NCBI GenBank assembly: GCA_000149265.1
Contig: CH003098.1
Location: forward strand, 153,279-217,278
Direction of reading: 5' to 3'
From: Ciona savignyi
Taxonomy: Eukaryota > Chordata > Ascidiacea > Phlebobranchia > Cionidae
DNA: 64,000 bases
The notes beneath the pieces are model-generated. The model worked only from the letters and a program-made list of their open reading frames with translations, ran no database searches and was not told where the DNA came from. Below are positions 1 to 12,283 of this stretch, one piece after another; within the stretch, counting starts at the first letter, position 1; each line of letters opens with the position of its first letter. A program made the position numbers and the translations under genes.

Positions 1-17
1 CCACATTATACATAACC

Positions 18-130
18 CCATTCACACGTCGATTGTTTGATTGTCTACGTAATATAAGCAACCATTCACACGTCGATTGGTTGATTGTCAACGTAATATA
101 CGCAACCATTCACACGTTGATTGTTTGATT
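18..130. repeat. 44-bp tandem repeat, about 2.6 copies
   Basis: A 44-bp unit starting ccattcacacgt begins at 18, 62 and 106. The first two copies differ at a few bases and the third is cut short after about 30 bases. It is probably the end of a longer minisatellite lying outside the window. I see no coding content in it. Confidence 0.8.
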
Positions 131-880
131 TTTAACTCAATATTACTTATTACAACCAAAGTTATCCTACGTATCGAAACGTGGTCGTTTAAAAAAAACA
201 TCGCATAAATAAACAGAATCATAATAACCTATTAATTAGACCCGATAATAATTATTGATAGAACAAATCGCACAATGGTCGTTTAAACCAATTCTAGAAA
301 TATTTATATCTCGAAATCTGAACCTTGACTAAATTACGCCTTCTCAAAATGTTGCAATTATAGTAAGCAACCGCAACTCGTGGCGGTATTTGTTCCTTTG
401 ATCGACGGATTATCGAAGAGTGCAGATTAGGGTTGACCTTTTAAGGGCAAGTAAATAAAGGTGACGCAGAAAGCGGAAATGAAACACATTTTAATTATTT
501 TAACATAGAGCAACCTAAGCGTGTATTACATTCTAAATCGGACATTTTTTAAACGGGCGTAAACGCATTTAAAACGTCTAATTTAAGTGTTAAAATGAAC
601 AAAAATTTCCCAGGGAAGAATGCCGCCGAACCCATCTACTCGTTGCATTCGCAACCCTGCGACATTTTAAAACTATCCGCCTATGCCCCCAAATAACCCC
701 CTTATTCGTCAATACACTTTGAATAACACACAAAATGAGCCAACAACCCAATGTCATTAACCCCAACAATTATCTCCTAATAACCCTATCATTCCTAAAT
801 ACAGGCTGTACATGCTTTAGTAGAAATCAAATTCACCTTCATCACCAATTTTTAGCATCACTAATACCCCTTGTTTCTAG
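131..880. other. Region upstream of the first recognised SPATS2 exon
   Basis: No exon can be firmly called here. The SPATS2-like gene needs a first coding exon ending in phase 0 before 881. A short open stretch starts with ATG at 594 and runs about 33 codons, but it has no match to the family's N-terminus that I can recognise. The 5' UTR and promoter may lie here or to the left of the window. Confidence 0.4.
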
Positions 881-3800
881 ATACATGCTGTGCGTGCTGT
901 GGTAGACAGTGCTAGTAACGATCAGATAGTTCTAGTTCTACAGCACAATGACGATAATGTGGAGAAAACCATCTCCGATTTTGTAGAAGGTTGGTTCAAT
1001 TTGTTTTAAAAAAAACACAATATGTATGTTTTGCCAAAAACTAAAATTTTTATTTTTAATAAATATTTTTTTAATATTTTTACCTTATCAGTTATATGAA
1101 ACTTAGTGGACCAAAACATGTTTAATAACAGCATCGTTAATTGTTGCAATGGTATTAAAATTTCTGATTGAGGCAGTAATTTTTATAATCAGTATATTAC
1201 TAATAATATCAAAGAAACAATTTAATCATGTATATTGTTTAGACACAATAATAAATTTAATAAAATAAAATGTGCTCACACTTATGGTTTTGTGCGTTCA
1301 GTCGTTAATTAAATTGTGATGTGATAAAGTTTATTATGTTGTATAATACACACATCTATTTATATAAAGGCAATAAGTTAAGAGTAACTTAAACATTTGC
1401 TTTTTCATTACTTTAAAAAAAAGAATGGCACAAGTGTTTTAAGTTTTTGTCAAACTGAATTGCTTGATGGATTAGTACATCACTTTCTGGCAAAGAGTTA
1501 CAGATACGAAACTGGTTGCGAGCTAGTTGGTTGTTTCTTTGAGGATGTCACTTAACGGACATTCCCTGAACCCAGCATATTAACCGGTTATAGCCTACCA
1601 AAATTAAAGGAACATCTAAATCATACAAAACACACTGCAATAGCTTCGTTCAACTGCTGGTGGGTGCGAGGTGATCTATTGATTGTCCGTTTGTTAACCC
1701 CTTTGGTTTTCCAATTCAGGGGGATGAACATGAATATCCTATTCTCAGTTTGGGATCCTCTTATTTTTTCATAAGGTTTAAACCATAACATGCCATACCG
1801 TTTGGAAATTTAATGTTAAAAAATCATTTAACTTGGAACTTGGACAATTCTCAGGAAAAATTAAAACCAAAGTTTTCCAATTATCAGCAACATCTAGGCT
1901 ATGTTATTAAAGTTTTTTTTTATTTTGGGTCAAAAAGTGTGTTTTTTTGACGGAATGACCCTACTTTTAATTAGTAATTTTAGTGCTGTTTATTAATGCA
2001 ACAAACAAATATTCAGGACGATCAAAAGATATTTTGACCGAATGGCAGCAGGCCAGGCCTACTAAACCTAAAAACAAAAAGAAAAAGAAGAAATCTCAAA
2101 AGAAGCAAAAACAGCCGGATAACATCAATGGCCATGTTGCAATGGTGGGTTTGATGGCATAAGCATAAACTAGTTGTTTGGCTATTAGGCCACGGGTGCC
2201 AAAGTCCATTATTTATATAACTGTGCATGTTTGTTTGGTTATACTGTTTGATTTTATGTTTACCCCGCAATTTCTCAGTCAAACATAATACATAATCAGC
2301 AGAATTTTAGTTCACATTAAGAGTTACCCAGAGCTGCTTTGGTCATCTTTTTTTATTTAATACAAATATAATAGTGCGTTAACAACCCACAAAAAAGACA
2401 ACAAAGTTTTACGCTTTTAACATTTGTTAGCTCTTATATTTATTTCTAGCCGCTATTTTTTTTCATGTTGGAAGGAACCTAATTACTGCTAACATTACAC
2501 AACCTATAAGCCTTGTTGAGGCAAAATTGAACTTGAAATGTCATTTGACCGATCTAAACTTGTTTTTCCACATCCTCTCCAAACTGTTGTCATGTTGTTT
2601 TGCTCTGTCAATGGTGCTACACAGATAATGGTGCTTGTGTTAAAGTATGCTCTTTATGCCATCACAATGGTGCAAGATGACAAGTGCATTGAAATTTCCA
2701 TTCTTCTCATAATAAACAAAAAAAACAACTCTTTTTTTTGCAATTATGTTATATTAATTTATTTTTATAAATTTATTATGACATTTTTTTGGTGAAAGTA
2801 TATATAATATTATAAAACTAATGTGGTGACTGTATGTTGTATAATTTATATATAGTCTCAAAATTGTAGAAAAAACACAACCTCCCAAAGTTATCTATGC
2901 TACTGTTTGTGCACATAGTCGCGACTATTAACTTAACACCATATATGTTGTAATCTATTTTGTGTAATGTGCAATTTCAGTACAAAATCTGTGCATATAG
3001 ACGCAATTATTAACTTTACAACATGGCGGATAGCATTACATACTAACAACACCATCAACATGTTAGAAATCTGTTTGTGCATTCAATCAAGATTAAGGCA
3101 TAATTTTCAATCAATACCTTGGCAGTCAGTTGTTATTGGAATGCTATAGCGCAATTCGAACTGCTAGCAATCTAACTTGGCTTATCATAATACTCCCTTA
3201 TTTAGGAATCTATATTCTATCTATATTACTCGCACTAGTTTTGCCTAAACAATTCTTAAAATTTCAAGAGGTCTAATATTTCAAAGCCATTACATTTTGA
3301 AATGCTACAAGAGTCCTAATAGATCCACAATTTACACGGGGATGTGCAAACATCTATTATAAATCAAAACAACCATAGTACTAAAACTGTTGCTAAAATT
3401 ATTTTTGAAAACTACTACTTTTAATTTACCGAAATGTGTTATAAAAGGTACAGTTATGTGTTGGTAGTAATTGCCAAATTTTATTCCACACACATTTTAT
3501 TTATTTAAAATACATTTTAACACCCTCCTTTACTAGGTGAATGGGGAATCCGAGAGTGTTGACGATCACATCGTGGTTGAAACCGAGACTGCTGAAGGTG
3601 GTGATGCATGTCAAACTCACCAATCAACTACAGCAGAAGCACTCAAGCATTTACTAACCCACCCCAGTCCATTAGAGGAAAGCTCAATTGACCCCCTTAT
3701 AATCAACCCTGAAATTACACCGAATGGGGTAGACATAACAAAACCATCACTTAATGGGGAAATTCAAACTAAGGATGCTCTAAACCCTATAAGTGATCTA

Positions 3801-6800
3801 CCGAATGAAACCATAGAAACCCCAAAACAGCCAATTGTTACTGAAAAACCTGTAAACCCCCCGAAATCGCAAAACCCTTTAAAAATGGAAGTGAAACACT
3901 TGTACCACGCTGGGCAGAGATCTCGCACATCGTCAGAAAGCAGTGTGAAACGCTCTGCGAACAAGAAGCATCATAAAAGTAACCTTGCCAGCCAAGGTAA
4001 ATATTACAAAAGAATACTGTTATTCTAAGTTGTTTTTTCTTGATTTTTAAGACTCTAATAAAAAAGACCTTAACGTTGAATTCATATGGGCTTATGCTGT
4101 TTTCAATATTATAATTAAAAAGATAAAAACTGATCCTATATTGCAGACATCGGAAGTGTCAGTCAAATCCAGGTACGATATGACAATATCTTTTATTATT
4201 TATGTATGACGGTTTACCTCTTTGCTGATTACAAAAATGTTAACAATTAGTCTGGAATCTTGTAAATGAATTGTATTTTTTTGTTTCTAACACAGATATT
4301 GTTCAAAACCGAGATTTTTGCGATTAACTATATTTGCGTTTAAAAATAAAGTGTAAGTCGTTTACTGCTAAAGATTAAATTTAAGTTCTTGCTGTGACGC
4401 CAATGAAATATGGTCATTCTGTCATTTTTAATATTGGATATTTCAGGGCAACAACCCTTTCAACCAGAACAAAAAAAGTAAGTTGTCGTTGCTATTTAAA
4501 TTCATTTTTCTAGATTTGTTGTGTTACTCGAGTTAATCGAGTTACTCAATAACAAAAATACATATATTAAGCCTTCACCTTTCCCCAACCCAATAAACCC
4601 CATCAAACATATATTCTGCAATAAACAAGGGTTGTTTTGTAAATGTCTGTGGAAAAAATGATAACCAAAACATGATTATTTACTTATTTTAAATGTTGTT
4701 AATAACATAACATACTATAGATAATCTTGTTTTACCTGCTAAAGGAAACAATACAAATGGTGGTAGTGTGTAAATTCATTTAGCTAAGAGATTTTTATTG
4801 TCAGAAACAAAACTTTTTAATTAGTTTTAATGGCAGAAAAAAAGCTTTCCCGTACTCTTTGGAATTTAAATTAAAGTCACTTCCTTTCTGTCTAACTTTT
4901 TAATTGGTTAGTTATTTCATACTGCAGTTAGGTCACTTTGAAAAGAAATAATTTTCATTTTTCGTTTTCTATGGTTGCCCTGATTAACAGGAGGTTAAAA
5001 TTCCATATTATCTGTATGTATAGCTTGATCATGTTTATAGGCATTGTAGAGTTCCCAAACAGTATGGTGTATTTCACTCTAATTTGTTATTCTATGCATT
5101 TGCAAGAGTCTTGTTATGTTTAGACAGTCAAAATAGTTAATAGTGTTTCAGTCACATTACCATCTCATTACTAAGTACTGCATTACATAAATAACTTATA
5201 AACATAGTGTGCAAAATCACAAGTGATTTTACAATCCCATCTTCTACTAAAAGAAGGTTTGCATTCTTTCTTTAACTACAGAAAGATAAAAAATATAAAG
5301 ACTATTAAAGTAATTTGCAAGTATTGATCATGTGAAAAGTTAATATTACCTTTACCATTAAGTATTGTAACCCAACAAACACCCATAATATAGCTCACCA
5401 AACCGTATACCACCTACCAAACCATTGTATTATAAGCATCACTAATTTTATATAACTCATCAAACCTATGCTTTCCAGGTATTGAAAAGGCCACAAAAGA
5501 CCTGCAGAGGTGTTCAGCATCATTTGGTCGGTACAGAAGCCTCCTGAAAGCCGAAGTCAACGACAGTTACAAGAGGATTAAAGAGGTACGTCTTGTACAT
5601 TGGGGGCAGCTTCACGATTTTCGAAATATAACAGATGTGTTTTTTTTATTAAAACTAAAGGCTTATCACCATGTTTTGACGCGTCAGTATTACGTTCTCA
5701 GGTATTCGAAGAGTTAAATGGAGCATTGCAAGACAGAGAAGTAGAACTACTAAGGAAACTTGATGCTTTGAAGGAGGAAGCATGTGAGTAGTTGGATGGT
5801 GGAGTTGTGTTTGGAGCTGGGTGAATCACATCCAATGTTTTGGGAGAGTGGTGGTGGGCCATGAAACCTTGGGGTCCAGGTTTAAATACCACTCTGGGCA
5901 CTGTTATGTCCCGTTATTCTTTTGTGCAGTCCTATTGAAATGGATGTTGAATAAAAACCAGATTTCTTTATTCAAATTTTTAATTAGATTTTTATCAAAT
6001 TCCTGTTATGTTAATTAAAAATTCTTGTAAAATTTATTTAAATGAATTGTCATATCACACTTAGCACAGATTTCCTGTTCGATTAACGATCACAATCATC
6101 ACTACATGTTGTTCAGACAACACAATAGCATTTTATACCGGTTCTATTATGACCTCACTATCTGTAGTTAACAATCTGGAGAGCCGCGAGCACCGCGCGC
6201 AGGAGTTGAAGCGTCAAACCGATCGTTTTGCTGGCATGCAACCCCACCAAGTGACTGAAATACGGGGGGAAATCAAACAATTCGTAGCGGATCGGAAATT
6301 TGACGAGGAGCTGAGTCGAACAACGAGATTCACTTATGACAAAGACGTCCTAACTAAAGTGATTCCAAACTTTGGCGCAAGTGAGTCTTGACCTGAATTC
6401 ATTTAATTTGCTCAGTCACTCTTAGATTTTTCTTTTTTTTAACGTTCTTATTTTTTTCAATTAAATGTATTCTTTTTTAAAATGTGAACACTTATCTCTA
6501 GTCCTACTGCTATTTAACAAACCCCTGTTACTATGCCACTCCCGTTACTATGTCACTTTAACCTCGGTCCTGAGCAGTGGCATAGTAACGAGATTTGACT
6601 GGAAATGCTGTTTTAACGATTGAATATTTTATTAATGATTTTTAATAGTTTCAGCTGTAAAGGACACCTACCCCCACTCCAAGCCACGTGTAAGAAATGA
6701 ATCTGCAGCTTCGACTAACTCTGACATCGTGGCTCCTGTCGTGTCAACTGCCATGGCTCCCATTTCCGCCACTCCTGCTCTGGCAAGTGCCGTGTCAACT

Positions 6801-9032
6801 TCCAACATGCCTTCATCCACCAACTGTGTCACCAAGCCATTATTAAATCCACTTTCGTCAAAAGCCTCTGCAACTGATGCAATAACAACATCTGCTGTGC
6901 CACCTGCTCATCTTCCACTTCATTCTGAGCCACATGCACCACAAGAGACCCAGAAGTCAACTCCAACTTTAAAAACTTTAGAGAAAAGTGAGTTTTCCAC
7001 CACACTTCTGAAAAAAAAACGACCTAAAGAGCAATCTTTTGGGGCCCTGGCATTGTATTTAATTCTATTTGATTTCATGATGTTAAGCTAAATAAACCTC
7101 TCATCTAGTAGAATTGATAATAAAAGAGCCAAACTCGTAATTAATCATTCATATATTGCTTAAGATTAAACAAAAAAAGTGAGAAATAAAATCATCTACA
7201 GCCAATATTAACAGCTTTTCATGCACAAAGAATTGGTTACCAACTAACTTTCTATCTACGCTTTTACCTCGACTAACTTATGAACATATTTTTTATCCAC
7301 AGAAGCGTCAACAGATTCATTGAAACTCGAAGAAGATACCATTGACTGGGATAAGAGAGGACCATTGGTAAGTATATGGTAGGCGTAGATTAATGGGTTC
7401 CGGGGGTGCAATTTATACCCCACTAATTGTGACTTTAACATTTTCCTAGGAATCCCCAGTGTCTTGGGCAGATGAGTCCCCCACCCCACAACTTGAGGAT
7501 ACCAGGTATTTTTATTTCGCTTATCTTATTGTAATATTACGCAGTATATCACATGTCCATTTGGTTGTCGGATAAAAACCAGCCCTACTAGTCGATGTGT
7601 CTTTTAACATAGGGCACTAGACCAGTGGTTCTCAAACTGGGGTCTGCGGTCCTTTAAGGTCGAGAAATTCTTTGACCGCAAAGCACCTTCAAAAAACATC
7701 AACATGATGCTCCTGAAGAAAATTAGTTGTGTAAAATAAAGTTTACAGGCACGTATCTTTCCAAACTTAACAAACACAATTTGCTATAAAACCTTACAGC
7801 CTAGATACACATCTAAGATAACACCATATCGAAGACTGAAGTTCTTTTTTTACTTTTTTTTTCTAAATTGGTTTTTAACCCATAATTCTTTAAACTGTAC
7901 TATCAGCGCTTCACAAGAGCTTTACAGTACCATGACTTCCCATTTATTTGCAGACCCAACAAGATGTACCCCCGTGACGAAAACGGGTTAATGCCACCGC
8001 CTAATTTCACCCCTCGGTCCGCACCGCGGGGTCGAGGCAGATATCGAGGTCGGGGGAATCACCCAGGTAACCAAGGGAGAAAATTCCACAATAACGATAT
8101 TTATGCCAACCCGTTGGATGAACCCCCGAAACATAGAGGGGATTTCCACAAAAGAGACCCCAGACCCTCCCATAAGAAAGAAACAAGACAATACGAGACC
8201 CATCAACGGAAACCGCTACAAAACAGACCCCAAGATAACGCACCCGAGTCCCAGGATCACATACATAGATCCGAAAATCACCCCAAAAGTCAACCACATA
8301 AACAAGATGCCTCCCATCAAAATGACCAGCATCGTCAAAATAGCCAAAGGGAATTTCCCCTACCGCAGCGAAACAGAAGCAATAGAAACCAGAGGGTGAA
8401 TAACACGAGGGATTTTGGAGGACCAAGAAAAAGGGTAAAATCATCATTTCTTAATTTGTTTCTGTAGTTACCTGTAGAAATATTTAAAAAGCACATCAGA
8501 CTAAGCCAGTGGTTTTAAACCATAAACAAAGGAAAATAAATTCACAATTGAGTTGCACACAAAAAAAGGCAAAATCTAGTTTTTAAGGTTGAATCAGACT
8601 CGTTTTATATCGAAGAGAAGGGACTTGACTTGACTCTTATACTTTTGACTAATGACTTTGGCTCAGTCAATATACTTGTGCAAAATACTATGAACGCAAA
8701 GCATTGCAGAACTACATTAACTACTTCTAGTCCAAGTTATAATTAAACTTTGCAGGCTCTAGTAAATTGATAAAATACTGGTACTTTATTTAAATTTAAA
8801 GACGTCCCACTTGACTTAGTGTTTGACTTGACCTTGCTTTTGACTTGACTAGGTCTTGAATATCCAGCAACTTGACTTTGTCACATTGGCTGGATTACAA
8901 CACGAGTAGTGATTGTCGTTTATCTGATAAAAAAATTATTTCTTTAATCAATTCCAGGGTGATTTTTCACAACGTGGAAACAGGAATCAAAAAACTTCCG
9001 ACGATTTGATAAAGAATGAAGCAAATTCCTGA
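881..9032 (+). CDS. SPATS2: SPATS2/SPATS2L-like RNA-associated protein, 13 exons found (5' partial)
   Basis: This is an orthologue of vertebrate SPATS2/SPATS2L, cytoplasmic proteins thought to bind RNA. Exons: 881-989, 2017-2144, 3537-3996, 4147-4172, 4447-4477, 5479-5585, 5702-5783, 6168-6380, 6655-6987, 7303-7367, 7450-7505, 7954-8434, 8958-9032 (stop TGA). All junctions keep phase and give about 721 codons without the first exon. The first exon found carries the UBA-like N-terminal block (IVLVLQHNDDNVEKTI). Exon 2 ends in a lysine-rich stretch (KNKKKKKKSQKKQKQ). Exons 6-8 hold the conserved coiled-coil core (KDLQRCSASFGRYR, KFDEELSRTTRF), the best match to the family. Exon 9 is Ser/Ala/Thr/Pro-rich. 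Exon 12 is Arg/Gly- then Gln/His/Arg-rich, with an RGG-like run (RGRGRYRGRG) that fits RNA binding. Exon 4 is only 26 bases. The start codon is not located; gene identity is confident. Confidence 0.88.
1455..1760 (+). repeat. Composite tRNA-derived SINE (family A) in SPATS2 intron
   Basis: This is a member of the commonest repeat in the window. A tRNA-like head (agatacgaaactggttgcga, B-box-like) is followed by a body with a region like cctgaacccagtgga. The conserved tail reads cactgcaatagct, then a gtgcgaggtgatct segment, then a gggatgaacatgaatatcc end. The same modules recur at 9370, 23010, 29470, 50020 and, reversed, at 56530. It resembles the composite SINE described from Ciona (Cics-1), a name I give from memory without alignment. 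Confidence 0.7.
7623..7700 (+). mobile_element. hAT-type transposon end (fragment)
   Basis: The sequence cagtggttctcaaactgggg is a typical hAT terminus. It is followed by an imperfect palindrome (ctgcggtcctttaa / tttgaccgcaaag). I find no matching right end before the next exon at 7954, so this is a fragment or a decayed MITE in an SPATS2 intron. Confidence 0.55.
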
Positions 9033-9369
9033 AAATTCCATCCGCATATTCTCCTAGTTAGGTTTTAGATAAATTAAAAAAAGGATTTTTCTTAGAAAAA
9101 CCAAATTTTCCGAGTTTGTTGAAAGTATCCCTTGTGCAATTGACGGACTGCAATATATATATAACCACACACTGCTGTAAGATAAAGTAGCAAAATGTAT
9201 ATATCGGTGCTATGGGTTCAATCCATTCGTGTGCCTTAATTTTTCATCTATTTTAACAAATGTTACAATATATATGGTTTACTCACAATGGCGTTTTCTA
9301 TTTGTCAACGGCTTATCCCTGTCAATGGGATAGCTCTTGCCCCTTTTCTAAAGAACCGGAGATTTAGTT
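9033..9369. other. 3' flank of SPATS2-like gene
   Basis: AT-rich sequence after the stop, presumably 3' UTR and downstream DNA. No clear AATAAA lies close to the stop; an attaaaaaaagg stretch near 9071 is a weak candidate. No other gene is seen. Confidence 0.4.
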
Positions 9370-9690
9370 ATTTTTCGAAGATTAGTCTGATAGGTTAGTG
9401 CGACGCCTTTTACTCGAAGGGTTCCAGATACGAAACTGATCACTGGCTGGTCGTTTGTGTACTTGGCCAAAAAACTTAGAGGACTTTACCTAAACCCAAT
9501 TTGATAATGGGTTCTATTAAATTGAAGTAACGTATTAATTAAACACAACACCCTATAATAGCTTCGGCAACCCGATGGTGGGTGCGAGGTAATCTGACTA
9601 TTGGCCTTGTGTTATCATCCTTGGTTTTTCAACTCAAGAGGATAAACATGAATATCCTATCCTTATACTATTTAGTATCCCTCTATAGTG
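9370..9690 (+). repeat. Composite SINE (family A), near complete
   Basis: It has the head, body and tail modules of the family: a tRNA-like start (gttagtgcgacgcc), the B-box-like gttccagatacgaaac, the caatagcttcggcaacccga segment and the aacatgaatatcct end. It lies between the SPATS2 gene and the tRNA array. The next 300 bases (9700-9985) hold nothing I recognise. Confidence 0.7.
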
Positions 9691-9987
9691 AAATACGTAT
9701 ACAAAAGACCAGATGTTCGTGTTTTAACTCTTGTCAGTTGGAAAGCGCAGGGGGCATATTAACACGAAGAATGTCAAATAAATTTGGCGCTCACCGTCCT
9801 GTTACCGGAGCTATGAAAGTGTGTTAAATATTTAAACCTAAACGCTTTTTTTCAAAATTTTTAAAAAGTTGAAAAACCCAAAGGCTTGCAGTATATATCA
9901 CACTGGAATAGCTATGTAAACTCAACCATTCGGCTACACGACCGTTCAAAACTTACAAGGTTTGGGTAGAGCACTATTCCTGTTTAT

Positions 9988-11045
9988 TATCGCGGTTGTG
10001 GAAAAAAGCATGTGTTTTACCCCGGCAACAATTGTGCAACTTAAATCAATATTAGTAAAATTAAAAAACTAAAAAAATTGTAAAGCGCCGCCAGTACGAA
10101 AATGGATCTCCGCTTTAAATGTCAATTAATGAACAAGGACATTGCGTGAATCCAGTGGATTGATAGGTTCTACCAAAGATTGATGGATTTGTGGGGCCAG
10201 GGGTTTTTCAAAGAGTATTGGTTGGCCGGGACCATGTCCCAGGGTCCGCTGCCGTCTATAGCTAGTACATAAAACTCTGTTCCGACTCCATATGTACCCA
10301 CATGGTGTGGAACTCAACTCGACTGACAGCGGAACCTCCACTAAACAGACAAACTTGACAACTCGTACTCGTATTCTTTATTAAGTTTTGTTTCTATGTC
10401 TCTGTGTGTTTATATGTAATCGCACAACGCTTTATAAAGCAAAGAATGACGTAGATAGAAAACAACTGCTTTAGGTGTCAATGGCGTCATGAGGTGATAA
10501 GTGTCAATGACGTCATAAGGTTAAACAGAACGAACACAGTTGGCGTCGATTAAATGAAATAAATGCAGTTTTTGCAAATATAGTTTCAAAACTGCTATCA
10601 TCATGCAAGACACAATGGCAAAGTTCTGGAAGCGCAACGGTGGACGCAAGGTAATTTAACGATGACCCGTGTGTTAACACACCCTAGTTTTTCTCAGGAA
10701 TAAACATAAATATCCTAATATTACCATAGCGATGCAATATTTTTTTTGGTCGCGGACTATTTCCTTACCTGCAAAAGTCTTTGCGGACTCAAAGTGCAAC
10801 AATTTTTAATTAGCGTAAGTAAAAAGTGTAGCGTAACTGGATTATGTGCATACGATACACTACTACAAACTTAAAATTACCTTAAGTTACAATGTTTCGT
10901 TAATAAAGACATATCACTGCTGTTTATAACGATCAAAAAACAAATAAAAGTTATGCAAATTGTTGATGTGCTTGCGGACTCATTTAAACCTTCCACGGAC
11001 TCATTTGAGACCGCGGACTCGGGTTGGGAAACACTGCTTTAAACC
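9988..11045. repeat. Left border segment of the tRNA array, partly duplicated at 20764-21195
   Basis: The stretch 9988-10175 and the SINE-tail stretch 10600-10740 are closely matched at 20764-20960 and 20990-21140, inside the array. The right copy lacks about 400 bases present here (about 10180-10590) and a hAT-like piece (10741-11035). Both copies then continue into array sequence (gttatatagccagta). Confidence 0.75.
10741..11035 (-). mobile_element. hAT-like element remnant
   Basis: It ends in gggttgggaaacactg, the reverse complement of the classic hAT end cagtgtttcccaacc. Inside it repeats gcggactc motifs near both ends. The left end is degraded. It is absent from the duplicated segment at 21140-21190, which shows that it is an insertion. 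Confidence 0.55.
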
Positions 11046-11334
11046 ATGGTATGTTATATAGCCAGTAAGTATCTGTACGACTTAGTTGTTGTGTTTGATT
11101 TATCCACATTGGTGTTGTATGTTTGGACATATCACTTAGTATTTGAGAGTGTTTAATCCTTCTTACTAAATTACAAGTGCGTCATTGTTTAAGTTTATGG
11201 GTTTGCTTCTCCGTAGCAAATTAGGAAGTTTTCTACAATTCCAACTTGCAAACGAAGTAAATTATTAGTATATGATCGCGTCGTCTCTTTCCGATTCGTC
11301 GGTAACCACTTTAACAGGCTAACAAAAACGATTT

Positions 11335-11404
11335 GCACTGCCCGGGAATCGAACCCGGGTCGCAAGAATAGGAATCTTGCATGATACCACTCTACCAGCA
11401 CTGC
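11335..11404 (-). tRNA. tRNA-Gly-like copy 1, anticodon CCU, probably defective
   Basis: Read on the minus strand this is a glycine-tRNA body, but the loop reads TTCCTAT, giving anticodon CCU instead of CCC. The acceptor stem has a G4-G69 clash (5' GCAGTGC, 3' GCAGTGC) and the D-arm differs from the array consensus. The T-arm and B box are intact and a T5 terminator follows. It may be a pseudogene. Confidence 0.7.
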
Positions 11405-12283
11405 TTTGCAATTTTAAATCTTTGGACACGATGCAATACCTCGTCCATAGCATGCTAATTCATCAGTATGGTACTGATTATTTATTTATTTCCCATCGCT
11501 ATCTTCACTTCACGGTTTGCATTGATACCCATTACGTGTAAGAGTTTCAATCAATTATTTTGCCTTCTCTAGTGTAGATCTCGCCTACCTATTCGGCTGA
11601 AAGATGGCAGTAACGAAATGTGCCTTTAGTTTAGTTTATTCATTTTTTGCCCTAGTATTTAAAAATGGCAAGCGAATAAAATAACGACACGGGAACAGGA
11701 AAATACGGTAAAACGAACAGTCGTTAAAACACGGCATTGAAAAAAGGATATAATTTAATAAATAAAGCGGACGCGGCCGCCAAACCTAGGCAAAAGAACT
11801 ATAATGTGCAAACAAAATTTAATTAAAACCAAACGATATAGAGCCCTGAAGAAGAGTGTGCGGTAAAGCGCGACCAGTACTGAGGGGGAGCCGGCTTTAG
11901 TAGAAGGTGTGGCCCGAAAGCGTGGACCAGAGTGGAAAAAGAAAAAAAACCTAAAATGAAATTCCACTAATGTCAGATGACACTAAATACGTCCCAAAGC
12001 CGTGTTTAAACCGTCATTTGGCTGAACACCCAATGTGGCAGACTGATATACAGCCGGTTGTGGTGACGACGTATAATATCATGTCGTTTCAAGCGGGCGG
12101 TTGAGTCTGTGGCAAGCCGCTTTGTATATTACAAAACTGTGCAATGGCTTCGTTTAACCGACGACGCGAACGGGTAATCTGACGATTGCCCGTATGTTAA
12201 CACTTTATGTGTTTTTCTATCTACAGATAGAATCATAATTATACGCTCTCTGTGTTTTTCACCAATTGCGAGGTGAGGCCCTT

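Noticed and set aside
1-130. Telomeric or centromeric satellite
   Set aside because: Only about 2.6 copies of a 44-base unit are visible, and the unit is not a telomere-type sequence.
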